Part shown: in pieces, positions 19,060 through 29,222 of the stretch
Layout: each line of letters begins with the position of its first letter
How positions within the stretch are numbered: the stretch's first letter is position 1
Assembly: GCA_016869215.1 (NCBI GenBank)
Contig: VGEP01000019.1
Span: 20,672 to 84,671 of the forward strand
Origin: Alphaproteobacteria bacterium
GTDB lineage: Bacteria; Pseudomonadota; Alphaproteobacteria; Rhizobiales; Xanthobacteraceae
DNA: 64,000 nt
Reading direction: 5' to 3'
Notes under the pieces: generated by a model
What the model was told of the DNA's origin: nothing
What the model saw: only the letters and a program-made list of their open reading frames with translations
Database searches by the model: none
Made by a program: the position numbers and the translations under genes

Positions 19060-19509
19060 CTATTTCTTCGCCCCCTGCTCGTCCTTCCAGTGGCCCTGCT
19101 TCTTGAGCGCGTCGGCCACTTCCTTCGGCATGTAGGTCTCGTCGTGCTTGGCCAGAACCGAGTCGGCCCGGAACAGATTGGCCGACACCAGCACGCCCTC
19201 CGTCACCACGCCCTGCCCTTCGCGAAACAAGTCGGGCAGGATGCCCTGGTACGTCACCGGAATGGCGCTGTTGCCGTCGGTGACCTCGAACCGCACCTGA
19301 AGCTGCTCGCCCTTCTGCACCGTGCCGGGCTTCACCAGCCCGCCGAGCCGGATGCGCGTTCCGGGCTGCACCTTCTTTTCGATCACGTCGGTCGGCGAAT
19401 TGAAAAACACGATCGAGTCGCGAAGCGCGCTCAAGACCAGCACACCCGCGAGCGCCAGCACGCCCAAGCTTGCGCCGATCAGTGTCAGCCTGCGCTGCTT
19501 GCGTGTCAT
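19060..19509 (-). CDS. ccmE: Cytochrome c maturation protein CcmE
   Basis: [16 protein letters not shown]..., [12 protein letters not shown] heme-binding motif. Confidence 0.95.
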   Translation of the reverse strand: MTRKQRRLTLIGASLGVLALAGVLVLSALRDSIVFFNSPTDVIEKKVQPGTRIRLGGLVKPGTVQKGEQLQVRFEVTDGNSAIPVTYQGILPDLFREGQGVVTEGVLVSANLFRADSVLAKHDETYMPKEVADALKKQGHWKDEQGAKK

Positions 19510-20630
19510 CCTTCGAGGCCCAGTCCCTTCATCAGTTCGTCCACGCGGCGGAGCTTCTCGGCGTCGCCCGCAAGCGCGCGCCGCGCGTCTGCGGCCGCCG
19601 CCTGCGCTTTGGCCTTGTCGCCCATGACCATATAGGCGCGCATCAGCCGCAGCCATCCCTCGACGTCGCCGCCATCCTGCTTGAGCCGCTCGGCAAGCCG
19701 CTCGACCATGCCCTGTACCATCGCCGCGCGCTGCTCCGGGGCGAGTTCGGCCGCCGCCGCGACGTCCTCGGCGCTCGGCCCGCGCGGCGCCGGCGACGAC
19801 GGATCGACGCGGGCCAGCGATTCGCGCACGATCCCCACCCACGGCGCGCCGGGCGGCGCTTCGGCGAGCAGCTTCCGCCACATATCCGCGGCGTCGTTCG
19901 GGCGGCCGTCCTGCTCGGCGGCATGCCCCATGAAAAATCGCGCCCGCACGTCGGCCGGGTCGAGCCTGAGCGCGCGTTCGAACGCCGCCTTGGACTCCGC
20001 GGTGATGACCCCGTTGGCCGCCGCCGCCAGCGCCTCGCCGAGATCGGTTTCTCGGTCCGCAGTGACACCGAGCAATTGCAGCACGTTGCGCCGCGCCTTC
20101 ACCGCGTCCTGAAAGCGCCCGAGCCGCATATAGACCGGCGACAGCACCTCCCAGCCGCGGCCGTCGTCGGGGTTCTGTTCCAGATGCGCCTCGACCCGGC
20201 CGATCAGTTCGGCGATCGAACGCTGCTCCGGCGACAGTTCGCGCACATCCGTCCGCGACTGACCCGGCCGGTCCGGCGAACCGAGCGGCAGATAGAAGCC
20301 CGCGCCGACCAGCGGCAGCACGATCAGAGCCGCAATCGCGGCGGCGCGGCGGCGCCAATTCGCGTTGGACGCCGCGTCCGGTCCGGGCGCCGCCTCAGCG
20401 CCCGCCGCATCGGCCGCAGCGATCAGCCGGCGCGAGACCTCGACGCGGGCGGCCTCGGCCTCCGCAACCCCGATCAGGCCCGCGGCGCGGTCGCGTTCGA
20501 TCTCGTCGAGCTGGTCGCGATAGACCTCGATATCGCTGCCCGCCGACGCCGGCGCGCGCCGCGACAGCGGCCAGAGCACCGCAAGGATCGCGACCCCGGT
20601 CATCAGCGCAATCGCGAGCCAGAGCATCAT
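19506..20630 (-). CDS. ccmI: Cytochrome c-type biogenesis protein CcmI
   Basis: N-terminal [21 protein letters not shown] typical of CcmI/CycH; ATGA overlap with ccmE. Confidence 0.92.
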   Translation of the reverse strand: MMLWLAIALMTGVAILAVLWPLSRRAPASAGSDIEVYRDQLDEIERDRAAGLIGVAEAEAARVEVSRRLIAAADAAGAEAAPGPDAASNANWRRRAAAIAALIVLPLVGAGFYLPLGSPDRPGQSRTDVRELSPEQRSIAELIGRVEAHLEQNPDDGRGWEVLSPVYMRLGRFQDAVKARRNVLQLLGVTADRETDLGEALAAAANGVITAESKAAFERALRLDPADVRARFFMGHAAEQDGRPNDAADMWRKLLAEAPPGAPWVGIVRESLARVDPSSPAPRGPSAEDVAAAAELAPEQRAAMVQGMVERLAERLKQDGGDVEGWLRLMRAYMVMGDKAKAQAAAADARRALAGDAEKLRRVDELMKGLGLEG

Positions 20631-20714
20631 GGGCGTGGGTTTACATCACGGCCGCCGGGCGCAAAATAGGCTTGCCGCGCATATTTCCGGCGCCCGCCAC
20701 GGCAGGAGCATCAA

Positions 20715-21029
20715 ATGATCGTCACCATCGTCACATTCCAGCTTCCCAAGCCCGCGACGCTGGCCGAAATCACTGCCACGTTCCAAAGCACCGCGCCGAA
20801 GTACCGCGGCGTTCCGGGCCTGTTGCGCAAGAACTACTGGATGAGCGAGGACGGCCGGCGCGCCGGCGGCATCTACGTCTGGGAATCGCGCGCCGACGCC
20901 GACCGCATGTACACCCCGGAATGGAAGGCCTTCGTCGCGGACAAGTACGGCTCGCCGCCCGGCATCGAGTACCTGCATTCGCCGGTGATGGTCGATAACC
21001 GCGAGGGAACGATCAGCGTCGCTGCGTAG
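20715..21029 (+). CDS. Monooxygenase-like small protein (YdhR/ABM-type fold)
   Basis: Translation YRGVPGLLRKNYWMSEDGRRAGGIYVWESRADAD. Confidence 0.7.
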   Translation: MIVTIVTFQLPKPATLAEITATFQSTAPKYRGVPGLLRKNYWMSEDGRRAGGIYVWESRADADRMYTPEWKAFVADKYGSPPGIEYLHSPVMVDNREGTISVAA

Positions 21030-22491
21030 CGGCCGCGGGCTCGGCGGGCTCCTCCAGCGGCGGAAGCGGCCTGCGCTCGCCGCCGTGCACGGCAACGTCG
21101 GCCGCCTTGGCGAGCAGGCCCGCGTATTCGCCGCCGAACACCTTGTTGCAGAACCGCACCGCGGCGTCGATCTGCGACATCCGGAACGGGCGCTCGCGCT
21201 CGTCCGCGCCGCGCAGGCCGTCGAGCAGCGCGCGCGTGTTGGTGTCGAGCAGGCGCTGCAGCTCGGCGAAGATGCGCAAGCCCGCCTCGTTCACCGCAAG
21301 CTCGCCCGCGTAGTTGCGGCTGGCGATCGCCAACGCAATGAGCGCCTCGGTCTCCGCCACGTCGTGCGGATCGAGCGCCGCGGCGCCGGCGATGTCGGTC
21401 AGCGAGCGCGGCCGCAGCAGCCGGCGCACCCGGCCGGGCGCCAGTTCGATTTCCGCGGTCAGCACGTCGGACACTTCGGTGCGGATCGCGGCGAGCCGCC
21501 GGCCCCAGGCCGATTCCGAGTCGATGTTCAACTCGGTGCGCAGGCCTCGCACCGCGTCGTGGATTTCCTTGAGCAGCGAGTCGTTGCCGGCGCCGCGCCC
21601 GGCCTTGAGGTCGGCCGCGAGCGCGCGTATGCGCTCCTCGATCTCGTCCATGACGATGTCGACGGTGACCGCATACGAGGTCGCGGCGATCCGATCGCCC
21701 TCGTCGCTGCCGGCCGCGCTGACGGCGAGCCGGACCAATTGCCACGGCGCCGCAAGGCGGCTTTTGACCAGATTCAGGGAATACACGAACAGGTCCGACC
21801 GGATGCCGAGCGGATTGTCGACCAGCGCCAGCACGCTCTCGACGTGCGGCCCGGAGAAGTTCCGGATCAGGTTCGGAAGCTGCACGCCGAGCATGGCGAG
21901 CCCATCGCGCACATTGAGCACGCCGCGGACCGCGTTCAGGACGTCGATGGCGTGCCGGGTGCCGAGCTGGCCGCTCAGGCGCAACCGGCCTTCCTCGTCG
22001 CCCTGCAGATCGGCCATCGCCTGCTTGATGCGGCGGACCGCGAGGTCCTGAAACGTCCGCACCAGGTAATCCGCCTTGTCCTCGTCGCCGGCCGCCAGCG
22101 CAGTCTCGACCTGGGCGACGTAGTCCTTCGCCTCCGCCGGCAGCAGCGTGGTCTCGATCCAGCGCCAGACCGGCTCGAACGTCAAATGCGCAATCCGTCC
22201 GCGGAGCGCGCCGCCGTCCGCATCGTCGACTGCGAACGGTTCGAGCGGCGCCAGGAACATCTGTGCGGGTGCGCCGAGTTCGGGCTTGCGGATACCCTCG
22301 GCCCGGAGACTTCGCCGCAGTTCGCTGACCGCGAGTTCGAGCGCGGCCGACTCGCCGCCGCCTTTCGTGCCGCGATCGAGCTCCGCCATCAGCAAGGCGC
22401 GGGAGCCGGGCTCGAGGTCGCCGATGAAGGCGCGCAGGCGTTCGATGATGGGCTGGCCATCGCTGGACATATCGGCACCATCCGATACCAC
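21013..22491 (-). CDS. Conserved hypothetical protein, 492 aa
   Basis: Long ORF with plausible coding composition; no recognised domain. Confidence 0.75.
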   Translation of the reverse strand: MVSDGADMSSDGQPIIERLRAFIGDLEPGSRALLMAELDRGTKGGGESAALELAVSELRRSLRAEGIRKPELGAPAQMFLAPLEPFAVDDADGGALRGRIAHLTFEPVWRWIETTLLPAEAKDYVAQVETALAAGDEDKADYLVRTFQDLAVRRIKQAMADLQGDEEGRLRLSGQLGTRHAIDVLNAVRGVLNVRDGLAMLGVQLPNLIRNFSGPHVESVLALVDNPLGIRSDLFVYSLNLVKSRLAAPWQLVRLAVSAAGSDEGDRIAATSYAVTVDIVMDEIEERIRALAADLKAGRGAGNDSLLKEIHDAVRGLRTELNIDSESAWGRRLAAIRTEVSDVLTAEIELAPGRVRRLLRPRSLTDIAGAAALDPHDVAETEALIALAIASRNYAGELAVNEAGLRIFAELQRLLDTNTRALLDGLRGADERERPFRMSQIDAAVRFCNKVFGGEYAGLLAKAADVAVHGGERRPLPPLEEPAEPAAATQRR

Positions 22492-22589
22492 TCAATCCTG
22501 GACTGGATATCCCTCCCGGATTAAGCAATCGTTAGGCCTTCGCAAATCGTACGATCCGCCGCGCCGGCCGGCCGCAGCCCGACCGCCAC

Positions 22590-22641
22590 CCGCCAAGGCA
22601 ATCCGCCAAGACAATCCGCCAAGATAATTCACCAAGACGAT
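22590..22641 (+). repeat. 13-bp tandem repeat, four units
   Basis: ccgccaaggcaat / ccgccaagacaat / ccgccaagataat / tcaccaagacgat. Confidence 0.8.
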
Positions 22642-22660
22642 CCACCATGAGCGTCCCGAG

Positions 22661-22888
22661 ATGAGCGCCGAAATCGTCCTGTTCCTCGCCGTTGCAGTCT
22701 ACGGTGCCGCGGGCCTGGCCGTCGGGGCGGCGTTCGTGACCGTGGCCGCCGGCCGGGTGCTGAGTGCGCCGGGGGCATCTCAGCCGGTTTCGTTCACGTT
22801 TGGCGCACGCCTCCTGATCCTGCCCGGCGCGGCCGCGCTCTGGCCTTACGTGCTGCTGCGCTGGCGCCGCGCGCTGCGGCAGCCGTGA
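22661..22888 (+). CDS. Small membrane protein, 75 aa
   Basis: Two hydrophobic segments; co-directional with the downstream redox genes. Confidence 0.65.
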   Translation: MSAEIVLFLAVAVYGAAGLAVGAAFVTVAAGRVLSAPGASQPVSFTFGARLLILPGAAALWPYVLLRWRRALRQP

Positions 22889-22913
22889 GCCGCCGCCGTT
22901 CAATGTCTCGCAC

Positions 22914-23051
22914 ATGACCCGCTCGCACCGCCTTGCCCACCGCTTGATCTGGCCGGTGCTGGCCGTCGCCATCGGGCTTGGCGTCGTCATGGCGCTGGCG
23001 CTGCGACCGCTGCCCGACCCGCCGCCCGCCGCAACGGTGGCGCCGAAATGA
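22914..23051 (+). CDS. Small single-TM protein, 45 aa (below ORF-track cutoff)
   Basis: MTRSHRLAHRLIWPVLAVAIGLGVVMALALRPLPDPPPAATVAPK; stop overlaps next start (ATGA). Confidence 0.6.
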   Translation: MTRSHRLAHRLIWPVLAVAIGLGVVMALALRPLPDPPPAATVAPK

Positions 23052-24106
23052 GCGTGGGGTTTCGCGCCGTCCAATGGAATCGCGACAAGATCGTCTATGA
23101 CGCGATCCTGATCGCGGCGACGGCGATCTACATCGCAGGCTTTGCCGCAATCGTCTGGACCGCCAATCCGCCGAAGAATCTTCCCGACGCCATCGACGTC
23201 TGGATCAGGGCGTTCGGCACCGCCGCGTTCCTGATGCTCACCGTCATCCTGTGCATCGGTCCGCTGGCGCGGCTCGACCGGCGCTTCCTGACGCTCTTGT
23301 ACAACCGGCGGCACTTCGGCGTGCTGACGTTCTTCGTCGCCTGCGTCCACGGCTGGCTGATGATCGAGTGGTTCGCGGCACAGGACGCGCTGCACACGCT
23401 CATGCCCGAACTGATGACGCTCGCCGACTACGGCAAGTTCATCGGATTCCCGTTCAAGGCGCTCGGGATCGCGGCGCTCTTGATCCTGTTCCTGATGGCC
23501 GCGACCAGCCACGATTTCTGGCTCGCCTTCCTCACTCCGCCGGTGTGGAAGGCGCTGCACATGCTGCTCTATGCCGCCTACGCCATGGTGGTGATGCACG
23601 TGGCGCTCGGCATCATGCAGTACGACCGAAGCCCGCTGATCCCGGCGATGCTGATCGTGTGCTTCGGCGCGGTGGCCGCGCTGCATCTTCTTGCCATTTG
23701 GCGCGAGCGCCACGGCGACCGCGGCCCTACCCTCACCGCAGATGGCTGGATCGCGGTCGGGCCGCCGGCCTCGATCCCCGACAAGGCCGCGCGCATCGTG
23801 GTGGCGCCCGGCGGCGAGCGCATCGCGGTGTTCCGCGACGGCAGCGAGATCGGCGCGCTCACCAATCTCTGCGCGCACCAGAACGGCCCGCTCGGCGAGG
23901 GCCGCATCATCGACGGCTGTGTCACCTGCCCGTGGCACGGCTACCAGTATCGACTCGCGGACGGCTGCGCACCGGCGCCGTTTACCGAGCGACTCGCGAC
24001 CTACAGGGTGCGGCTGAGCGGCGGCACGCTCGAGGTCGACCCGCATCCGCTGCCGCCCGGCACGCCGGCTTCGATCCACCTGCCAAACGGCGCGCCACTG
24101 GCGTAA
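23048..24106 (+). CDS. Ferric-reductase-like transmembrane protein fused to Rieske [2Fe-2S] domain
   Basis: Multi-TM N-terminus with paired His; CAHQNGPLGEG...CPWHGYQY Rieske motif. Confidence 0.88.
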   Translation: MSVGFRAVQWNRDKIVYDAILIAATAIYIAGFAAIVWTANPPKNLPDAIDVWIRAFGTAAFLMLTVILCIGPLARLDRRFLTLLYNRRHFGVLTFFVACVHGWLMIEWFAAQDALHTLMPELMTLADYGKFIGFPFKALGIAALLILFLMAATSHDFWLAFLTPPVWKALHMLLYAAYAMVVMHVALGIMQYDRSPLIPAMLIVCFGAVAALHLLAIWRERHGDRGPTLTADGWIAVGPPASIPDKAARIVVAPGGERIAVFRDGSEIGALTNLCAHQNGPLGEGRIIDGCVTCPWHGYQYRLADGCAPAPFTERLATYRVRLSGGTLEVDPHPLPPGTPASIHLPNGAPLA

Positions 24107-24147
24107 GGGCCCGCCGCCGTGTCACGCTGTGGGGAAAGGGGATCGCA

Positions 24148-25314
24148 ATGCCGCAAACCGCGACCGCAAGCGAATTGATGGAGCGCGTGCGCGCGCTTGC
24201 GCCGGTCTTCGGCAAGCGCGCCGCCGCCGGCGAAGAGGCACGGCAGATACCGCCGGAGTCGGCGCGCGACATGCTCGAGGCCGGCGTTGCGCGCATCCTG
24301 ATGCCCAAGCGCTTCGGCGGCTATGAACTCGATTTCGACACATGGCTCGACGTGGTGCTGGAGCTGGCGCGGACCGACGCCTCGCACGCCTGGTGCGCCA
24401 GCCTGTTCGTCCACCACGCCCACCTGATCGCGCAGTTTCCGGAAGAGTGCCAGCAGGCGGTCTGGAAGGACGGCCCCGACGTTCCGATCGCGGCGTCGTT
24501 TGCGCCGCGTGCGCTGGCCGTGCGCGCCGCCGGCGGCTATCGCGTCTCGGGCAAGGACTCGTCGTTCTCCAGCGGCGTCGGCCATGCCGCGTGGGTCATG
24601 GTCGGCGCGATGACGCAGGGCGACGAAACGCCGGAATGGAAGTTCTTCATGATTCCGCCGGGGCAGTTCGCCATCCGCGACACCTGGCAAACCGCCGCCA
24701 TGCGCGGCACCGGCAGCAATACCATCGTCACCGACGACGTATTCGTGCCCGACAGCCGCGTGCTCAGCCTCGCCGATCTTAGGCCGGGCAAGGGACCGGG
24801 CGGCGCGGTCAACGCAAACCCGCTCTACCGCGTGCCGTTCTTCTTCTATGCGCCGCTGACGTTCACGGCTCCGATGCTGGGCGCCGTGCAGGGCGCCTAC
24901 ACAGCGTTCGTCGACGGAACGAAGACCCGCCGGGCGGTCGACGGCTCGCTGGTCGCGGAGAAAACCGGCGTCCAGGTGCGGCTGGCCCGCACCGCGGCCG
25001 ATATCGACGCGGCCGGCCTGCTGCTCCGCCGCACCGCCCGCGCCCACGAGGTTGCCGCGAACGAGATCGAGGCGTCGCTGGCGCGCTCGATCCGAGACTT
25101 CTCGCGCGTCTCGGAGCTTTCGGTGTCGGCGGCCGACGAACTGCTGGCGATGAGCGGCACCGCGGGCTTCGCATCGTCCAGTCCGATCCAGCGGGTCTGG
25201 CGCGACGTGCATTTCGCGGCGTCCCACATCAGCGTCAATCCGGAGCTGAACTACGCGCATTACGGGCGCATCGAATTCGGTCTCGGCCGCGATCCGGCGC
25301 GGCCGTTCTTCTGA
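24148..25314 (+). CDS. Acyl-CoA dehydrogenase-fold flavin-dependent monooxygenase
   Basis: MPKRFGGYELDFDTWLDVVLELARTDASHAWCASL..., MRGTGSNTIVTDDVFVP; type-2 C-terminal domain. Confidence 0.85.
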   Translation: MPQTATASELMERVRALAPVFGKRAAAGEEARQIPPESARDMLEAGVARILMPKRFGGYELDFDTWLDVVLELARTDASHAWCASLFVHHAHLIAQFPEECQQAVWKDGPDVPIAASFAPRALAVRAAGGYRVSGKDSSFSSGVGHAAWVMVGAMTQGDETPEWKFFMIPPGQFAIRDTWQTAAMRGTGSNTIVTDDVFVPDSRVLSLADLRPGKGPGGAVNANPLYRVPFFFYAPLTFTAPMLGAVQGAYTAFVDGTKTRRAVDGSLVAEKTGVQVRLARTAADIDAAGLLLRRTARAHEVAANEIEASLARSIRDFSRVSELSVSAADELLAMSGTAGFASSSPIQRVWRDVHFAASHISVNPELNYAHYGRIEFGLGRDPARPFF

Positions 25315-25350
25315 GCGCAGCGACGCACCCGAACCCCGACAGGAGCCGCC

Positions 25351-26475
25351 ATGGCCGAACCGAACTGGACAGACGTCGGCGCGGCCGATGACTTGGCGCA
25401 GTCGCCGCTGCGGCGCATGACCGTAAACGGCCGCGAGCTGGCGCTGTCGTACAAGGACGGCGCTTTCGGCGTCGTGTCGAACGCCTGCAATCACGTCGGC
25501 GGTCCGCTCGGCGACGGCCATCTCGACGGCGACTACGTCACCTGCCCCTGGCACAGCTGGAAATTCCACCGCTGCACCGGGATCGGCGAGCCTGGCTTCG
25601 AAGAAGACACCGTGCCGGCCTATCCGGTGAAGGTCGAAAGCGGCCGCGTGCTGGTCGACATGGCCTCGGGCACGCGGCGAAAGCGCAAGCCGCACGCGCC
25701 GCATCCGCTGGCGCGCAAAATCGAGCGCGCGCCCGGCCCGATCCGGCTCGCCGGCATTTCGACCTCGCCGATGGACGAGAAAAATCCGCGCTTCTCGGGC
25801 TCCGACCACCTGCTCGATCACGCGCTGAAGACTTGCGGCGCGCATGGCGTGGAAACCAGGCTGATCCGGCTTAGCGCGCTGAGCTTCCGGTCCTGCGAGG
25901 GCTACTACTCGAAGTCCGCCCACGCCTGCACCTGGCCGTGTTCGATCACGCAGATGGACCCGCAGGACGAGCTCGACCGCGTTTATGAGGCGCTGGTGCA
26001 CTGGGCCGACGCCGTGATCGTGGCGACTCCGATCCGCTGGGGCGCGGCGTCCTCGCTCTACTTCAAGATGGCCGAGCGGCTGAACTGCGTGCAGAACGCC
26101 ATCACCATCCGCAACCAGGTGCTGATCCGCAACAAGGTCGCGGGCTTCATCATCGTCGGCGGCCAGGACAACATCCAGGGGGTCGCCGGCCAGATGCTCG
26201 GGTTCTTCGCCGAGCTGGGATTCATCTTCCCGCAGTTCCCGTTTGTCGCGCATTCGCGCGGCTGGTCGCGCGAGGACATGGAGCGCAACGTCGAGATCGT
26301 GCGCGACTCCGAGGATCTCGCCGAGGGCGCCGGAGAGCTGGCCAGGCGCTGCATCGATCTTGCGAAACACCTGATCGCGCAGGACGAGGCTCCGTCCGCG
26401 ATCGAACGCGGCGGCCGCAAGGCCCATGCGCTGGAAATGGAAAAATCGCCGTCAACCGCCGGACAGCCAGACTAG
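25351..26475 (+). CDS. Rieske domain fused to NAD(P)H-dependent FMN reductase/flavodoxin-like domain
   Basis: CNHVGGPLGDG...CPWHSWKFH, then IRLAGISTSPMDEKNPRFSGSDHLLDHAL...ADAVIVATPIRWGAASSLYFKMAERL. Confidence 0.85.
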   Translation: MAEPNWTDVGAADDLAQSPLRRMTVNGRELALSYKDGAFGVVSNACNHVGGPLGDGHLDGDYVTCPWHSWKFHRCTGIGEPGFEEDTVPAYPVKVESGRVLVDMASGTRRKRKPHAPHPLARKIERAPGPIRLAGISTSPMDEKNPRFSGSDHLLDHALKTCGAHGVETRLIRLSALSFRSCEGYYSKSAHACTWPCSITQMDPQDELDRVYEALVHWADAVIVATPIRWGAASSLYFKMAERLNCVQNAITIRNQVLIRNKVAGFIIVGGQDNIQGVAGQMLGFFAELGFIFPQFPFVAHSRGWSREDMERNVEIVRDSEDLAEGAGELARRCIDLAKHLIAQDEAPSAIERGGRKAHALEMEKSPSTAGQPD

Positions 26476-27263
26476 CCCCGCGCCTTCGGCTCGTTCTCGA
26501 TCAGCTGGCAGATTGCGCCGCCCGCGATCTCCAGCATCCGCGCAATGAGCGCCTCGCCATGCTCCGCGCTCGATCCGCGCACGTCGCCCATCACGCCCAT
26601 GACACCGAGCCGCGGATCGTTGCTGCTCCACGGATAGCTCGCGGCCGGATCGAGCACCAGCGCGCGGGCGGCGGCGCCGTCCGGCGGCGGCGTTAACGCC
26701 GCCAGCGCCTCGCGCCGCACCAAGTCCGGCGCCAGCGCCAGCATCACCGAGGTCTCGTCCTTGCCGGCATGAATTTCGGGCGCGCCTGTGCCCGCGTCCG
26801 GACTCATCGCCGCACCAAGGTGCAAGGTCGCGATGTTGAGGCCGAAGTCGCCGCGCATCTCGCGCGTCAGCGCTTCGAGAATGCCGCGGTTGCCGCCGTG
26901 GCCGTTGACGATCAGGAGATTGCGGGCGGGCAGCGCGCGCGCGATCTCGCGGCCGAGGTCGCGCAGATAGGCCGTCATGCCCGCGACCGACAGCGACAGC
27001 GTGCCCGGCGCCCAGTCGTGTTCGCGCGACAGGCCCACGGACACGACGGGCAACTGCCACAGGTCGAATTCGGCGCCCCAGCGCGCAACGATCCGCCGGG
27101 TCATGGCTTCGGCGATGACGGTGTCGGTGTCGAGCGGCAGGTGCGGACCGTGCTGCTCCATCGAGCCCATCGGCAGGCACAACACCGAGGACGACCGCAG
27201 CGACTTCGCCACGTCGCCGGAGGCCAGATCGCCGACCATGCGGCTCTCAGGTGCGCCCGGCAT
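26472..27263 (-). CDS. Creatininase family protein
   Basis: PMGSMEQHGPHLPLDTDT, NGHGGNRGIL metal-binding motifs. Confidence 0.9.
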   Translation of the reverse strand: MPGAPESRMVGDLASGDVAKSLRSSSVLCLPMGSMEQHGPHLPLDTDTVIAEAMTRRIVARWGAEFDLWQLPVVSVGLSREHDWAPGTLSLSVAGMTAYLRDLGREIARALPARNLLIVNGHGGNRGILEALTREMRGDFGLNIATLHLGAAMSPDAGTGAPEIHAGKDETSVMLALAPDLVRREALAALTPPPDGAAARALVLDPAASYPWSSNDPRLGVMGVMGDVRGSSAEHGEALIARMLEIAGGAICQLIENEPKARG

Positions 27264-27267
27264 CGGA

Positions 27268-27807
27268 TCAGCCGCTGACCATGCGCATGAGAATCCGGTC
27301 CTTGCGAACGAAATAATGGTACAGCGCACCCGCGATATGCGCGCCGATCAGGAGAGCCATGATAATTCCGAGCGCCCGGTGCACCTGGAACATCGCTTCG
27401 GAAAACGGCTGGTCGACCTTCCAGATCGGCGGCAGCTCGAACATCCAGAAGAACAGCACCGGCGCGCGGTACGCGGATGTGGCGATCCAGCCGATCAAAG
27501 GTTGCACGATCAGCAGCGCATAGAGCGCCCAGTGAACGGTCTGCGCCGCAAGACGCTGCACCGCCGGCACGTCGTCCGGCAGCGGCGGCGCCGGATTGCG
27601 CCAGCGGTAATAGAGCCGCGCCAGCGCGATCGGCAGCAGCAGCGCGCCGATCGAGCGATGAATGTGATAGAGCGTGTCCTGCGCCGCGCCGAAATCGGCG
27701 TTCGCCATCGCGACGCCGACCGGAATCATGGTCAGCACCAGCGCCGCGGTGACCCAGTGAAAGCCGCGCGCGGCAGGCGAGTAACCTTGCGCTTCGCCGG
27801 CGGCCAT
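27268..27807 (-). CDS. Cytochrome b561-type protein
   Basis: RGFHWVTAALVLTMIPVG, HRSIGALLLPI, HRALGIIMALLIGAHIAGALYHYF. Confidence 0.9.
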   Translation of the reverse strand: MAAGEAQGYSPAARGFHWVTAALVLTMIPVGVAMANADFGAAQDTLYHIHRSIGALLLPIALARLYYRWRNPAPPLPDDVPAVQRLAAQTVHWALYALLIVQPLIGWIATSAYRAPVLFFWMFELPPIWKVDQPFSEAMFQVHRALGIIMALLIGAHIAGALYHYFVRKDRILMRMVSG

Positions 27808-27838
27808 GTCGCGCCCCCTTCAGTCGGCAACGCCGCCC

Positions 27839-29117
27839 TCAGGGTGCGAGCGGCACCACCTGTTCGACCGGCACCGGCGGCGCAGCCTCGGCCAATGCCG
27901 CGATCACGTGCCCGAGCTGATGGCCCGCGCGCGACGCCTTCGCCGTGAGATAACGGCGGTTGTCGGCGTTCATCGGGGTTTCCAGCGGCATGCGGTCGGC
28001 GATCTCGATGCCCGACTTGGCGAGCCCGTCGAGCTTGGCCGGATTGTTGGTCATCAGAATGACGCGGGTTGCGCCGAGCATCTGGAGCATGCGCACCGCC
28101 ACGCCATATTCGCGCTCGTCGTCGTCGAAGCCGAGCGTGGTGTTGGCGTCGACGGTGTCGAGGCCCGCGTCCTGAAGCTTGTAGGTGCGCATCTTGTTGG
28201 CGAGGCCGACGCCGCGGCCTTCCTGCGCGAGATAGAGAATGATGCCGCCGCCGACTTCCTGAAGGCGCGCCAGCGCCAGCCGCAACTGGTCGCCGCAGTC
28301 GCAGCGCCTGGAACCGAACACATCGCCGGTCAGGCAGGCTGAGTGAATGCGGACGGGCACCGGCTTCGACAGGTCGGGCGTGCCGACGATGACCGCCACC
28401 GGATCGTCGCCGAACGAGTCTCGGAACACGACGAAGCGCGTGCGCATGCCGGACGACAGCGGAACGTGCGCCTCGCCGGCGATGGCCAACGATTGCGTTG
28501 CGTCGTGGCGGAACCGCGCCACCGCCTTGGCCTCGACCGTGATGATTCGCGGCTCGAAGGCATTGGCGAGCGCCGGATTGGTGTCCGCGACCAGAACCGC
28601 GGGCAGGATCTGTGCAAGTTTCACGAGATCGATTGCGGCCGCTGCCGATGGCCCCGCGGGCTCGGGCAGGAACTGATAGGCCGACTTCGCGTCGGCCACC
28701 AGCGCAAGGACCGTGCTGGTGTCGACCTCGTCCGGCAATTCGATCGCCACCGGTTCGTCGGCATCGATGCCCAGCGTGCGGGCCCTTCGGGCCGTCAGCA
28801 CCAGGCGCGGCCGAACCGGCGCGCACAGCGTGCGAAACGCGGTGAGCCTGTCCTTGTCCAGCCCCTCGACCGGCAAGCAGACCAGTGCCTCGCCGCTTCC
28901 GGCGATGACGATCGGCCGTCCAGCCCGAAATTCCGCAAGCCCTCGACCGACACCGATCTGCTCGCGCGTTCCACACAAGATGGAACTAACGTCGCCCCCA
29001 CCATTACGCATAGAAAGTAGTTTCACTCCTTGGCGTACCGAATCGATTGATTGCGGGAATAAGGAACTCTGTTCCGGTGCGCGCTCTTTGTCCCCAGAGT
29101 CGCTTCGCTTGGACATG
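27839..29117 (-). CDS. ribA: GTP cyclohydrolase II
   Basis: RIHSACLTGDVFGSRRCDCGDQL zinc motif, YLAQEGRGVGL; long N-terminal domain resembling a degenerate DHBP-synthase region. Confidence 0.92.
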
Positions 29118-29222
29118 GCATGACAATACATTATGACATTTTCTAGTTCCCCGTCCCAGCGATCATACTGTTTTTGCTTGCTTAACAGCCGTTCAGGTGC
29201 CACGCGACAAGGCGCATCAGGC

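Noticed and set aside
24001-26427. 808-aa minus-strand ORF
   Set aside because: Antisense to two clear redox genes; composition typical of GC-shadow ORFs.
29118-29222. Possible FMN riboswitch between ribA and the ribD-like gene
   Set aside because: No recognisable RFN-element motifs in the short intergenic region.
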